A stretch of DNA of 64,000 bases from Trogon surrucura (lineage: Eukaryota > Chordata > Aves > Trogoniformes > Trogonidae), in contig CM036632.1 of the NCBI GenBank assembly GCA_020746105.1, positions 5,022,001-5,086,000 on the forward strand. The letters are read 5' to 3'. Shown one piece after another: positions 1-13,700 of this stretch (positions within the stretch are counted from its first letter, which is position 1; every line of letters starts with the position of its first letter). The notes beneath the pieces were generated by a model, which was given only the letters and a program-made list of their open reading frames with translations, was not told where the DNA came from and ran no database searches. Made by a program: the position numbers and the translations under genes.

Positions 1-1716
1 TACCTGGCAGGTTATACAGACAAAAGTCCAAGTGTATGCACAGATGGCAAACCCAGGGTTTAAATTAGAATCTTATTCCCTGTTAGCCAGAAGTTCATAT
101 TAAGGCATTCCCCAAAGGGAAGCACGTGGCGTAAAGAAGCAAACATATCACAGCCAAGCAAGATGGTGAAATGCCAGCTTTAGATCTTTTAGCCAAGCAA
201 TCAGTTACTGACCCAGTCATCTTCATTTAAAATGAAAGCACAAGTGTGTCCTATTGATTACCATGCTCAGCTGGAGGCACCAAGCCATGTTGTCCTTATG
301 TCATAAAATCACAGAACCTTGCTGATCCATGGCTGATAGCTTTTGCACCCATTTGGAAAAAGTGTAATAAAGATTTTAGCATCTTATTTCAGAGTGCTGT
401 GCAGAGGTCAGTCTGATAAAATTCTGTTACTTCTGCAAGATGAGCCACAGATCCATGCATGGAATAGGAATATCTCAGAATTAAACTAAGTTGGCAAACT
501 GAGGGATAGATTTTTTTTTTAAATGGAGACCCATAGATTTATTTTTTTAAAAGCTCTACTCTTCAATGAGAAAAATATAACAGAAAAGAAATATGTCCTT
601 TCCTAACAGAGATGCTTGCATTAAGTTTGAATAACGAATATTTTGACTATGAACAGGGTTTTGTTTTCTTCAGGGTATGAGTGAGAGGGAACCTACCCGT
701 GTTTCAAAACCTGAAGCAAAGAGCACCCCTGAGAGAGCAAGCCGGTGTCTCTTTACTCTGAAGACAGGGATACAGATAACAAAACTGCTTATTAGTCTGC
801 ATCCCCATACCTGAGGGAGTTGAGGAGCACTTTAGTCTAAATATCCTTGGCATTCATACTGACAGCAGAGGTGAAGAGCCAGTGTGCTGGTTGTGGAAGT
901 GCAAAAGCGTTTCCCACTGGTGTGTGTTAGCCGAATGTCACCCGAGACCACTGCTCTGTGCTCCCGCTGCCTTGTGTCTGCCTGACAGCAGACACTTCCC
1001 ACCATTTCTGGGGGTAATGAGGTCCAGCTGTCAGAACAAAACTTTTACCTCTGTGCGGAGAGGGACTCACGTGGCCATGTTAGGCACCTAAGCTGTTGCT
1101 CCGAACTGTTTGCCTGCAGCTGACCGTCTCTCCCCTGGGGCTTTATGGGATGCTCAGGTGCTGTTCAGATGGAACCAAAGTCAGGTGTCCTAATGGGTTG
1201 AGTGTTCCCTCCTGGCATCTGTAGCCATGCGGTGTTTACACCTGACAACCTCATTTATTCTAGAATCGGGAGGGAGTTATCTGATTTAGAATCAGTGTAT
1301 GTTTGTAGGGTTTTGGTTTTTTTTGATATGGCATATTTTTCTTTTAATATCTTTGGACTTGGAAAGTAAAATCCAGAATAGAAATAGTGAAAATGATGGG
1401 ACTGTAGTCATCCATCTGCCTTCCCTATAGCCACCCCTATGTCTTTTTGCCTTTGGCTTCCCTGCTAGAAGCAGGGTAAGACTTTGCTCCACCCTCTTCT
1501 TCCTTCCCCTGCAGCACCGGGGCCAAGTACAGCCAGGCTAAAACTCTTTTGGTTGCTGCTGTCCATGATATAGAAAATTAGGTGGTTTATCAGAAAATAC
1601 AGTAGTTGATAATTTCTTGGATTTGGTAATTGCCTTGAACTCCAAATAATACATCTTGTGAAACAATCTGCTTGAAATCAGAGCTTCTACATCTGCCATC
1701 TGTCTGTCTCCCACAG
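1..1716 (+). other. TTYH3: TTYH3 intron, 3' part
   Basis: No exon seen. The stretch ends in a normal polypyrimidine tract and CAG acceptor at 1716. The preceding exon, which should encode the WYRWLG region of membrane segment 4's lead-in, was looked for and is not present, so the window opens inside this intron. Confidence 0.85.
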
Positions 1717-1789
1717 GGTGTGCTTGCTTGGGGTGTTTGCCCTGATTGTCAGCTGGGGATCCCTGGGTCTGGAGTTGGCTGTCGCCGTG
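1717..1789 (+). CDS. TTYH3: TTYH3 coding exon (membrane segment 4)
   Basis: The first base completes a split glycine codon. The next 24 codons read VCLLGVFALIVSWGSL and continue to AVAV, matching the fourth membrane helix of tweety proteins. Acceptor CCACAG, donor GTAAGT at 1790. Confidence 0.95.
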
Positions 1790-4700
1790 GTAAGTGGCTC
1801 TGATCCAAGTCCTGTTCACCCTGCGCTGCAGGTTTATCAGACATGAGATTGATGGTACGCTGTGCCTGTTTTATAGCGTGTCTTCCTCTAACTATCCTAG
1901 CAATTTCCATTTATGAAAAGTACAGAACCACTCCTTCCTCTGTGGTGTGGTACTCTGGGCAGGACTGCTGTGGTCGTGTAAAGCAGCGCTAGTGGGAACG
2001 GCGATGAGAGACTTCAGCTTCTGAAACACCCTTAGAGTAGTGGGTTCCCTGGTGTTAACCTGGCTCAACTGCTCTTTGATACTGGTATTCTTTCATATTC
2101 CTTTTCCCTTTTGTCTTGCATCTATCTAGGGCGCCAGTGACTTCTGTATTAACCCCGATGCTTATGTCTCCAAAGTGGTTGAGGAGAACGCAGTGCTCAG
2201 TGCTGGTAAGTGCTGGGTCTGGCTTTGGCACCGGGTGCTGCAGCGCCGGCTGTCGCGTGGCAGTGTGGCGTTGGCTGAGAACTTAAAGTTGTGTTTGGAA
2301 CAGAGGAGCTTGCGTGCTGTGGGGAAAGTGCCTGTATGTGGAGCTCTGGAAAACCAATGTTCTTCCCAAAGAAGCATTTATATCCCAATCAGAAGTGTAC
2401 ATGTATGCTTTTCTTTTTTTTGCTTTTTTTTTTTTCTTGTCAGAAGAGCCTTTAAAACCTTTCTTCTGTCCTGGTCCTTAGAAATAACTGGTAAGACTAA
2501 GCAGAAATCCTTGGATTATTTTGCTTTGAATGTAGCACTCTTGAATCTTGTTCTCCTCTCTGAATGACAGAACTGTGGCAATAGCAGCATGCAGTTTGTC
2601 ATTTTAAAAACTTGCTCTTGAGTCTGTATTCCTTAATCTAGAATACTTATTTTTATATCTGTTATCAACAAATGTATATTTTTTTTCTCTTAATGGTTGG
2701 CTATAAATAGGAGTCTCTTTAAAGCTAATTTAAAGGATAAGTGAATGGAAATAGCCTGGAAGTATGAATTTCTCTTTCTGTTATAAATGAGACACTTTGA
2801 CTGCGTTGTTTATCCTGTTCTGTTGAAAGCAATATGTCTGCATCACAGTGGCACCCAGCTGAAACACTGATGGTTTTGGTGTTTATTGCTCCTAATTTAG
2901 ACTGAAGTGGTTGGTGAGATGAGGAGTGCCTCCAATTTGGACCTCATGAGGGGAAAAGTGACTTTGGGAACTGTAGCTTAACAAAAAGGTAGTTGCGTAC
3001 CTGCTGGCAGAGCTGCTCTAAGTATTAAAAAGGAAAGGTATTTTTCAGGGCTGAATGCGAGGCTTAGGTAACAACGTTAACTTTTCTGCTACCGTCTTTC
3101 CCCCGATTGTTCCTTGATATAGTTCTGTGTATGCTAAAACACAAATAAACAATGACACTGATTTGCAGAAGGAGACTTTGTTTTTCTTGGTTCGTATTTG
3201 CTGGAAGCAGAGAATCTTTGCCTTGTTTGCAGAAGGTGTAACGTATGGCCTTGTGCTTAGCCAAATGCTGCCTCTTACTGTGTAACTAACTGATAGGGAT
3301 GTTGCTATGGCTGAGGATTCAGGGATTGGAAGCAATAAGAAATATTTATATCTGAAGGCAGAATGTAGTATGAATGAGTATGCACAGGTTGATGTTACCA
3401 CCCTAGAGCTTATTTTTGGAATGCCTTATTTATTGATTTCCTGGGAAGGAGAGGGTAGAGCCAAGCAGCTATCTTTGTTACAAAGAAATGCCATAAGAGA
3501 TTGAGTGTTTGTCACATAAGGTGAAAATTCTCTCTTGGTTGTGAAGGTGCAAAGATGTGGCTTCAAGTCCCAAGCTAGACCCCGAGTTGTTCAAGGAGGC
3601 AAATGGGTCAGTGAGGCCAAGGGGAAATATCTGATGCTAGTGCCAGCTGTGTGCTGTAATGATGTGGTAACCCAAATCAGCTCTGGACCATGTTTGGTAA
3701 CAATTAGATTGGCCCTGGGAAACTGAAGAAAGGCCCCTTTGTGCTACTTCTCCATGTCACTCGTCCTTGTCTGTGTGGCTCCTGCAGTTTTTTGTTAATC
3801 AGTATCATTCATGTAGAAACTAACAGTGAGTGACATCCTGTCCCCCCTCCTGCTTCCCCCAGCAGGGACAGTCAGCTCCCCTTGGTGAAATCAGGCTCTG
3901 TTCTGGCAGCACCTCCAACTATAACAGTTGTTAAGGCTCCATAAATAACAGTGAATGGGTCTAAGGGAACCGCTGAAGAGGAGGAAGAGCAGGTGTTGTC
4001 ACACGCTGGAGTTGGGCGGATGGCCCCTTCCGTGGGTTGCTGGTGTGTCAGCTCCCTGCTGTTAGGCAGCCGTTGAGCATTTGTGAGCGCCTTTTCCTTT
4101 TTTTCAGAAGGAAATCAGTCTAACTTCTGAGCCTGCTATTGCACTAGGCAGCTGGTTGGGAGATGATCGAATGTTCTGCCTTTCCGTGTGGATTTTCACT
4201 GCTGTGTCATAGTTTATGGTCAGGAAGCTATGGAAATAGCTCTTGGTCCCCAGTATTGGGACCACCCTGTGCACCTGAGTAGGAAGGAGAGTCATGACAT
4301 GAGGATGGCAGTGTGGCAGTGCTCAGTGACACTTTCATCGTGGTAACGGCTCCTTTAAAAGCCTGAAGTAAGTGATGGTGTCCCATAATGGCAGTGAATT
4401 GGAGCAGCTGCTTTGTGATCAGTTGAGCCGTATATAGGAGAGTGGTGAGCTCAAGGAGACAGGGCAGGCAACTGGGAACCAGCATCGATGCCCTGTTTGA
4501 AGGCTCCTAGTTCTAGGGCTTAGACTCCTCACACTTTCTTTTTTTATTGCTTTTGCTTTTCGGATGATGCTCTCTAACATTAACAGCAGTATAGACAGAT
4601 GAAGCAGAAACACCTTAAGATTGCTCCAACTGGTTTCACCAGAGTGTACCCAACCATGAATTTTCTCAGTTCAGAAAAGAGATGTCTAAGAGTGTGAATG

Positions 4701-7700
4701 GATGGAGGGTCTCAACTCCCAATGGATTCTTCTTCCATGGGCTACCTACCAGATATGTAGGAATCCCATACCCCTTGGGAATTGCTTCAGCTGAAGTTGT
4801 GCTGAGAGGACACGTGTGTTTTCAGCCTCACCTGGTATCTGCTTTTGGCCAGTGGGTGTATGGCATTCCTGGGCTAGGTGCTGCCATCTGTTTTTAAGGA
4901 TATAAGAACCAATGAGTAATCTTAAGAAGCTTTGTAGTGCTGGATCATTTTTTTTCCCATTTAATCACTATTTTCAGTTGTTTTTAAATATAATGTGTTT
5001 GTAATATTTCCAGCCTTATGCTCTGGCATTCAGACTGGGACTGAGTCATCCAGATTTGCATATTAGCAATGCTGTTTTGTTGGTGGTGGTCATAGTAGTT
5101 GTCACAGAAGAAGAACTGTAGGATGCTGGGCAACTAGTATGTTAATATTCTTGTTTGTGTATTAATTGCTGGTAGCAAAGCTAAATAGAATTAATGGAGC
5201 TGAAAATAATCTGATTAAGTGCATTATTGTTGTTGTCATGTTTTTAGCTGAAAGGAGATGTCCTTGTTTTGTAGATAAAATGTGCTGCATGAAAAAAAAG
5301 GGCGGGGGAGGAGGAGAAGGGGTGTCAAAGAGCCTTAATGCAGGTTTCCTGGAGAAGGAGAGACTTAAATAATTTTGCACAAGAGGCTGATCCATGTGCG
5401 TAACTCGCCCACTATTCATTAATTGAGATAAAGCCAATGGAGTTGAACAGTAGCTGTATAATCGGCTCCTGCTGCTAGTAAAGAGACTTGATGCAGTCAA
5501 GATGTTTATTTTCAAAGCAGGAGGCCATCTTCTAGTCTCATTCTTTTTCACTGATATGATGTTATTATCAGATGACTTATTGCATAAAATTAAATAAAAA
5601 GGCACAATCTGTCTAAATGACAGGAAGAGCTTGCTCCAGATTCTCTTCACTGGAAATCTGCGTGGTGAGCAGCCGCTCGCTCCATCTGAAGGAACTCTAA
5701 ACCTCAGGGGATGGATAATGGAGCTTTTTACCTCCAGTCCAGCCAAGCTGGTCAGGCTGAATGCAGAGGCTTAGCTGCTGGGATACAAGCAGGACGCATT
5801 CTGGTCACACACAGCCTTCGAACTGGCCTCTCGCTAATTCACTCTCATCTGAGAAGCCCAGAGCTGAATGAATTGGAGGACTGACACTGCCACCACCTCC
5901 TTTTCCCCTCTAGAAGCAAGGTCAGGACAAAATCTCATGTGGGGCACGTAGTGGTTGCAGAGTTATTACTTGGACTCAGTGGGCACTGCAGAAAAGAGTT
6001 TGCCCAAAGAATTTGCCCAAAGAAGGACCCTTGAGGGTCCTGCGGAGCTGATGTTGGTGTTGGGAAAATGTTTTGCCTCGTGGTTTTGTTGAACTCCCGA
6101 TTAGCAAAAACCTTTGAGTGGAGGGCATGTGGGACGGCTACAAGCTCTTTGCTGAAGGCTCACGGTGATGGATTTCACCAGTACAACTTTGGCAGAGATG
6201 AGAGGGTTCTAAATGTTATGCAAATACTTCCCTTTGCTGTCAGACTGTTGCCTTAGGGAAACAAAACTCCTGATGGAGAATGTGTTACCCGGGCAAGAAA
6301 ATCTGGCCAAAAATATTCTTCTTCCTTTGACATGACATCACAGGTGATATGCTTCAACTTTCTCTGATGATTGAACCCACAGAGATGGCCTCTTCTGGGT
6401 GTATATGTAAAATACAAACTGCTTAGTGAATGCTCAAGTAGGGATGAAGGGCTGGGAAAAGCTGTCCTGGGTGTGGGGATTATTTTATTTTTTTTTATTA
6501 TGAGGATTTTTTTTCTGATTGCTCTTTACCCTGCAGACCTTCTTGCTTCCTTTTGGTGGGTGCATAATTCCGTTTTGGCAGTTCAGCTGAGCTTTGAAGT
6601 GAATAGTAAGTTTCCATGGTTGCAGAAGCCATAAGCAGTTCTAGCAGCTGAAGTGGTCTTTAGGAGGCAGTTCTACTTTCCTTTCTAGGAAAAATAGACT
6701 TTGCTAAAATAAAGCGTTTTGGGTAGTTCCCTTCCTTGCCTTCTGCTTTCACACTGCCTGTGTATCAAGAGAGTGGGTCAGGAGGATTGCTGTTAGCAAC
6801 AGCAGGCACAGGCAGCTGCAACTGTGACCCTTACCTAACCCTTCCTCTATAAACTAGGTTGCCTAAAGGCCAGCTTCAAAAATCAGATGCATCCTTCAGG
6901 AATTTTCTGTGAGGGGGGAAAATGCACCGGAAAGTTAATTATAGAAAGAAAGTTACCTGGAGCTGTTAACAGAGTGCAAATTATGGGTTATTGTAGCTGT
7001 TCTCTGGACAGAAATGTGAAATTTGGTGGTGTACCGGATAGCCTGCATCAGGTTTAAACCTGGTCAAGGTACCTCCTGCCCTTTCCTCTTTCCCAGCCTG
7101 ATGATATAGGGACAGGGGCCACACTCATCTTAATTTCCCCACTTTGTAGCATGAGATCACTTTAAGGCAGCTTCACTACCTTTTGTAGCTTTAGCTTTAA
7201 AGCACAACAGCTATTAGCACACTGGGTTCAGTGCAGGGGAAAGCTGCTCCTGCTGGCTTTGCCACTTTGGAAAATGCATTTTACGTACAGAGTGTCACAC
7301 TTGTCAGCCAGTACTGCCACAGTGAAGCCTTGTTGATCCTGCCATGTGGGGTGAAGCAAGGGAAGCACTTATTTCACTGTATTGCTTCACTTGTAACTGG
7401 CAATCTTTATCCTGGGCTTACAAGCTGCAACCTCTGATGATATCAGGAACTCTCATCCATCATCTGCCCACCAGACGTGATCCAGAAGGCCCTCAAGAAA
7501 CATTTCTAGAGCTATGTATTAGCAGTATGTCATGCAACTTAATGCGCTTATAAAGGTGATGTAACCTTGATACCAATGTGGAAATCTAAGAGAAACTTCC
7601 AATGGTTTGTTGGCTTAAAATAAATAGGGGGCAAGATCACAGATCCTTTAGGCCATGGGTGATGCTGTGGATTGCTGTTGCTCTGCTGTTGTCTCGACAC

Positions 7701-10700
7701 AGGTGCATTTTAATCCATTTTTCTGTGGCCATCGAGCATGCTGTTTGGGAGGAGCAGTCCCTTCCCGACCTCAGTAGTTGTGGCCAGTTGTTTGTGTGCT
7801 CTGCCCAAAGTGAAGCACACAGAGTAGCTCTTGCTGCTCTCCTCTCTGCCCAGGCTTTGCTAATTGCTGTTTAGAGGCTGACTGGGGTGGTGTAAGTCAT
7901 CCCAGAGAAGGAGTTGGTGGGGGGGAGATGGAGCAGCTGGCAGGAGCTGCCCCAAAGTAGGCTAATGAATTATAAATAACAGCTGTCAGGTTGCGTTGCC
8001 AGCGTGCGGGAGCTGACAGTCTGTGTTGTACCGCTTGGTCTCCAGCGTGTTGGCTTGCCCAAAGGTGCATTCAATATTTATGGGAAGCGCGGCAGAGTCG
8101 GGATACAATCAGGTCTTCCTCCTTCACAGCTCCGCTTGCTTGTGGTTGTTCTTTTTGCTCATTTCTAGGCTGGGACTGATTAGAACAGCTTTTCAGCCTG
8201 GAATATCCGTTACTGAAAATCACAGACAGAAGATTAAAGAGAATGGAGAAAAGGATGCAAGGGGAGGGCTTTCGTAGCCTTTACTGAGTCAATGTCACCC
8301 TTAATTTTGCTGAGCTGGTGTGTTCCTCTTGGTCTGAAAAGGAACTGTAAATGTTTGAGAAATAATCTAAAGGTACTTAGATGATCAAGTCTTTAGAGCT
8401 CCCTCCCTCAATAGCGTTACTGAGAGTGGCAGAGGAAGGATTGGTATTTGTAACTTGTGTGTGCTGGCAGTTGGTGTGTAGTACTATGGAAGGCTCACAA
8501 GGGCACCATGCTGGTTTCGTACACATCTGAATGAGGAGGAAGGAAACTGTGTGTTCAAGCCTGGAAATAAATGACGCTACTGGCAGAGCACTGTAACAGT
8601 CGTATCTAGAAGTTTATGTCTCCACTGTACTGTGATTACTGGCAGAGCTTCTCAGTATTACGAAAAACTTCTGGGATGTTACGAGCAAGTGATCTGAGGT
8701 CCCTTGAACAGATGACATGTTGCTGTTACGCTAATACATGGTAGAAGCTTCCTTTCCTGATCAAGTCTGCAGCATTGACTCGACACCAAAAATAGCTTTT
8801 TTGCAGAAGTCAAAAGAAGGATGCAAAACAAATGATGTGCACCCTTACAGTTAGTCTAATTAAAATCTAATTGTGCAAGTGACGTCCACCAGAAAACAGA
8901 CTACTGTTTATTTGTTCATCCTTAGTAGGTGTCAGAAACACAAAATCTTGTCTTCCATCCATTTCATCGCTTGCCTTGAAAGTGATATTATTTTTAGGAA
9001 ATTGTTACTGAAAGATACGGTTTTCTTTAATTAGGAGAATGTTCCTATGTTCTTCTACAGAGCATTGCCTAAAGCTAGTCTTCCTGAGCATGACAGAGGA
9101 ATTTTCAGTTGTGAAGATGGCCTTTTTTTGCCCTTTTTTCTTTTAAGTACTTGAACTTTTGTACATTTAGGAAGCAGTATATTCAGCATTATGTAGTAGC
9201 ACATGTGTGTATGTACCTCTTTTTGACCCAACAGTGTGCTTCCACAGGTAGTTTTGATAGCAGCCTGTATCTCTATCACTGCTACTGCCTTTCCTGTGCT
9301 AATACTTTGTGGCTCTGTAACTGTTGAACTGAACTGGGTGAAGGTTGTCTCTTTACTATGTGCCCTAGGCAACTGTTGGTGGTTGCTTTCAGTGACCGTA
9401 GAATAGTATTCTGATACTTGGAATTCACAGAAATTAAACATCCAGTTGGATTTATTCTCGACTGAGGTCTTGTCTTATGTCTGTGCAACAGATAAGTGGA
9501 TAGTCCTGACTCCTGAATAAACCTTGTTGGGTGTTTCATCTAACTATTTAAGCAGGGCAGCCTCATTATCTTTCACTATTCAAAAGAATTAAATTTTTTC
9601 TCTTCAAAAACAGACAAATCCCTTTCACTACTGCCATCCATGCACTGTAATCCTACATGGAGAGAGGGAAGTGATTCCATTTATATTGTATTTTCATTTT
9701 GTGTATTGCTTTCAGAACTTAACACCTCCCTTGTGGCAATTGTAAAATACTGCAAAGCTGGAACAGTGGAACATCTAGCATGACTCTCTCTTCTTTTATC
9801 TTTGCAGATACTTTCCGCTATTACATTACGTGTAGTGCTGGATACCCAAACCCTTTCCAGCAGGTGAGTTTAAGCATCCTCCCTCCTTTCACCCCTTCTC
9901 AGCATCCTGCCAGGATGTAGGTTCAATGCTTTTGAAGTCAGCATGCAGCAAGTTGCAAGGTGTTAGTTTTAGAGAGGATTTCACCTTTTGGGAAAGCTTT
10001 GGTAGGTACTTTTCAGTTGTGCGCTGAGGTGGCACTGTAATTTAGTAATTTTTTCCTAGCTTCATTGCTACTTGTGTAGCTTCAGGTCCAGGATGCTCTC
10101 TTAGGAAGATGTGTGGTGTAGTGAGGACCATGGCTTTGTTCATGGTACCTCTGTTTACCTGGCACTCTTCTAAAAGCAGCGGCGTGAAGACAGAGCACCC
10201 ACAATTAACGCCAGGCTGGGAAACGATGTACTTCCTGCTTTGAATCTCATCTTGCAGGTTCTTTTGGGTTACACAGTGGCAACTCTCCACTCCTAAAATG
10301 CAGCCACTTCTGTGGGTGAGTGAGTGAGTCTCACATATGCCTCTTAAATCCCTTGGATATTGAACAGTTTGTATCCTGAAGTAAAAATGTGAGTCATTAT
10401 TCTTTTGTGTGGGGGCGGAAGAACAGTGCCTGGGCCCATCCCAAACTTTGCCTTATGTATCAGAGGCCAGAATGAACCCACACCACCCACTGTTCGGCAG
10501 ACACCAGCTGCATCACCATTTATATTGAGGATTTTTTAAAATCTTGTCTTCCTCTGTTTTCGAGGGTGGGGTAAGAACTCTTCAAGCTGTGGTATGATGC
10601 ACCGTTGCCATCTGTTGCATTTCTGGGTGCTCTGTATACTCTCTGACATGCTATTGCATGTGAAATTCCCAGGGATGCTTTAATAGGATATGAAGGCTGC

Positions 10701-13700
10701 ATCCTAATACAAACAACTTGTAATGTTAACATTAAATCTTTCTTGGCCATCTGATTTAGTAGAAAAACCCAGCTGCGTCTGTGATGAGAATATCAGTGCT
10801 CTGTGTCTTTTTTCTCCTTTCTGTCCTTGAGCTGGCCCCAGTTGTATGTATGGGGTTTTTTTGGTGTATGTGTATTGTGTAGGTTGTTTGGTTGTGTGGG
10901 TTTTTTTTTTCTTTTGTTTGTTCCCTTCCCCTCTTCTATCTGTACTTCTTCCAGGTTGGTAAAAATCAAACTTAATCCTATCACAGCTGTACATGTTGTC
11001 TGAGGCATCCTTAACTTGTACCATTCCTACATATGATGCTTCAATATTTGGGAAGTAGGATTCAAGTCTTTTTCCAGGAGTTCTGTTGGTGTGTATGGTC
11101 TGAATTGCTGAAATATTGCATGTTTTGTGTTGAGCAGAAGTTGTCAGGAAGTCACAAGGCTCTCGTAGAAATGCAGGATGACGTGGTGGAACTCTTGAGG
11201 TCAGCAAGCAAAGAGCACCCCACCTCCAAGGTAACTCTCCTCAAGTTTGCTCTCCTTGTGCTTTCTGATTTCCCTTACCCTTGGACAAAGCCCAAGATCA
11301 GCTTCTGAGCCATTTCCCTGCAGTAATCGCTAGCTTGTTGCTTACAGGAGTATCTTACTCGGGTCCAGGAGGTTTTAAATTCAACAGAGATCAACTTGCA
11401 GCAACTGACAGCTTTAGTAGACTGTCGGAGTCTGCATTTGGTGAGTACTCGGTAACCGGGCATGAGCTAAGAAAGAACACGGGAGATGTAGAGCCTGTAA
11501 CATACTGATTGTCTCAGATCTCTGATGTGCCAAAACAGTTTACAACGGTTTTTACTGATTGACTGCAGCAGAAAGGAGAATGGGAATTTGGAGCAAGTTA
11601 ACTTGCTGTTTAAAGATCAACATAGGAAGGCAAATAACATGCCTTTATACATCTACAGGCTTCCCATGTCGCATTTCCCCTGGAGTGGAATGCCTTATAG
11701 CTGCAGTATAGCATGGCCTAACTGTTGCCCTAACTGTATCTCTCAAGGTGGAGAAACAGACAGTCCATGCTCATGTTCTTAGTGAGGGAGCTGAGAAAAT
11801 GTGCTATCTTAAGTTGGGTGGATAAGAATACTTTGACTTTTTTTTTTTTCCTTTTCTTTCTCTTAAAGCCTTATTATGTGGGAGTTGAAAATACTTCCAC
11901 ATCTAAATCCAAGCTGGGATTTGTGAAATGAAATAAGGACTAGATCAGTTTTGAAAAGGACCTGAGGTGACTGAAATTAATACAGAAATATGCTCCAGAA
12001 AAGGGAGTACAATCTCTTTAGTTGTTCAGAGAACATAGTCCAGGTAGTCCAGGGGAAGGACTTTTGAATGACAGCTCAATGTTAACTCTACAGTGACCAT
12101 GAAACTCTGCTCATTTCTCTCTCCAGGATTACGTCCAGGCTTTGACGGGCTTCTGCTATGATGGAGTGGAAGGCCTCATCTACTTGGTTCTCTTCTCCTT
12201 TGTCACAGCTCTCATGTTCAGTTCCATTGTGTGCAGCGTCCCACACACTTGGCAGCAAAAGAGGTATAGAGAGGGTTTAGATCCTGTAGCGCTGTAGAGC
12301 TCTTCCCTAATGAAGACTGGTTGCTGGATTTGTGACCATGAGCATATGGAGCTTTCCCATATGGTCCCAGGAGTGCGAAGGATGAGGCTTTATAAGCACA
12401 GGTCCAGCAGAAAAAAACTGCTGGCTTTTGCTCTGGCTGTGGTTAATATTTACATCTGAACCTTACTGCACTGGAATACCATGTATACAGAGTATTTGGT
12501 GCAGTGGGACTATGAGTCAAGTCAGAGATGAGTGATTATAGCTGCAGAGAGAGGTAATGCTTGAACTATGTGCCATCTCTGTAAAATACCTATTCTATTA
12601 CATTGCTTTGAGGCATATCTTCTAGTATGGGGAAGAGAACTGGAATGAGAAGCAGTTCACACTTGCCTTTTTGCCTTTGCTGACATTGCCTTTTTGCCTT
12701 TGCTGACACTGGGATGACAAACTTGCTAGTAGAAACTGGGAACTATCTTGCTGGCAGTAGCATGGGCAGATGAGATACTTGCAAATTGGTGGCAGCCATC
12801 TAGCAGAAGAGCTGTTTTGGAACTAATATTAACAATGATAACCAGGCTGATCAATAAGTCTTGAGCAAACCTTTGCTTCACTGACTGGCTGCTGCACCAC
12901 ATGCAGCTATTAAAATAGCTGTGAGTTTTTCTATTCTTGCAGAAGAGCAGTAGACAGTGCTGCAAATTCTCTTCCGTGGTCCTGAAACATATTTTTTTTG
13001 TGGCCTAAGCCCAGGCACAAGGTTCAGAGTAAAATGGAACATCCTGAACAACAGCAGGAAGCCAGAGCCTGCCAGTCCTGCAGCGCCCGCAGAGAAAGCC
13101 CTGGGGAAACGTGTCAGAATAGCACTTAGGAAAATGGCTGGTTTCCTTACCCTCTTCCACAGGCAGCTGCAGTGACATGACCCAGAAGAGAATGGTAGTC
13201 CGCCCCTTTGAAGGAGAAAGGTTTGCACAGTGGTATGTCGGGTGCTGCCAGCCCGGTCAGCCCCAGCAGGCTCAGGCTGCTGCTGTGAGCTGATGGATTC
13301 CCTCTTGCATTCCCCGGAGCACTGTTCCTTCCTCTGCCTCCCTCTGGGAGGTGGAGGATGTCATACTTCGTTGCCTGTAAGAGACTGTGCAGGCTGCACT
13401 TTCCTGAATAAATCTTCAGTGCCACCGTGTGGTACAGAAGATGCAGGTGATGGTTGGGATATTCTAGTGATGTCCATGTTGTCTCCTCCAGCAACAAAGT
13501 GCTTCTTGTAGAACCTTTGTCAAGCGTCACTAAAATGTATTTCAAACCTTGGTGCTTCATCCCGTAATTAGGAAGATAAAATAGAGGTGTATATTCTATA
13601 GGAGGGACAAGAGAATAGTATGGGACAGGTGGAAGGAACTAGCTGGTGATCAGCTCCACTCTGTATTAGAATTGTTTTAAAATCCTGGCCTTCTGAGAGA

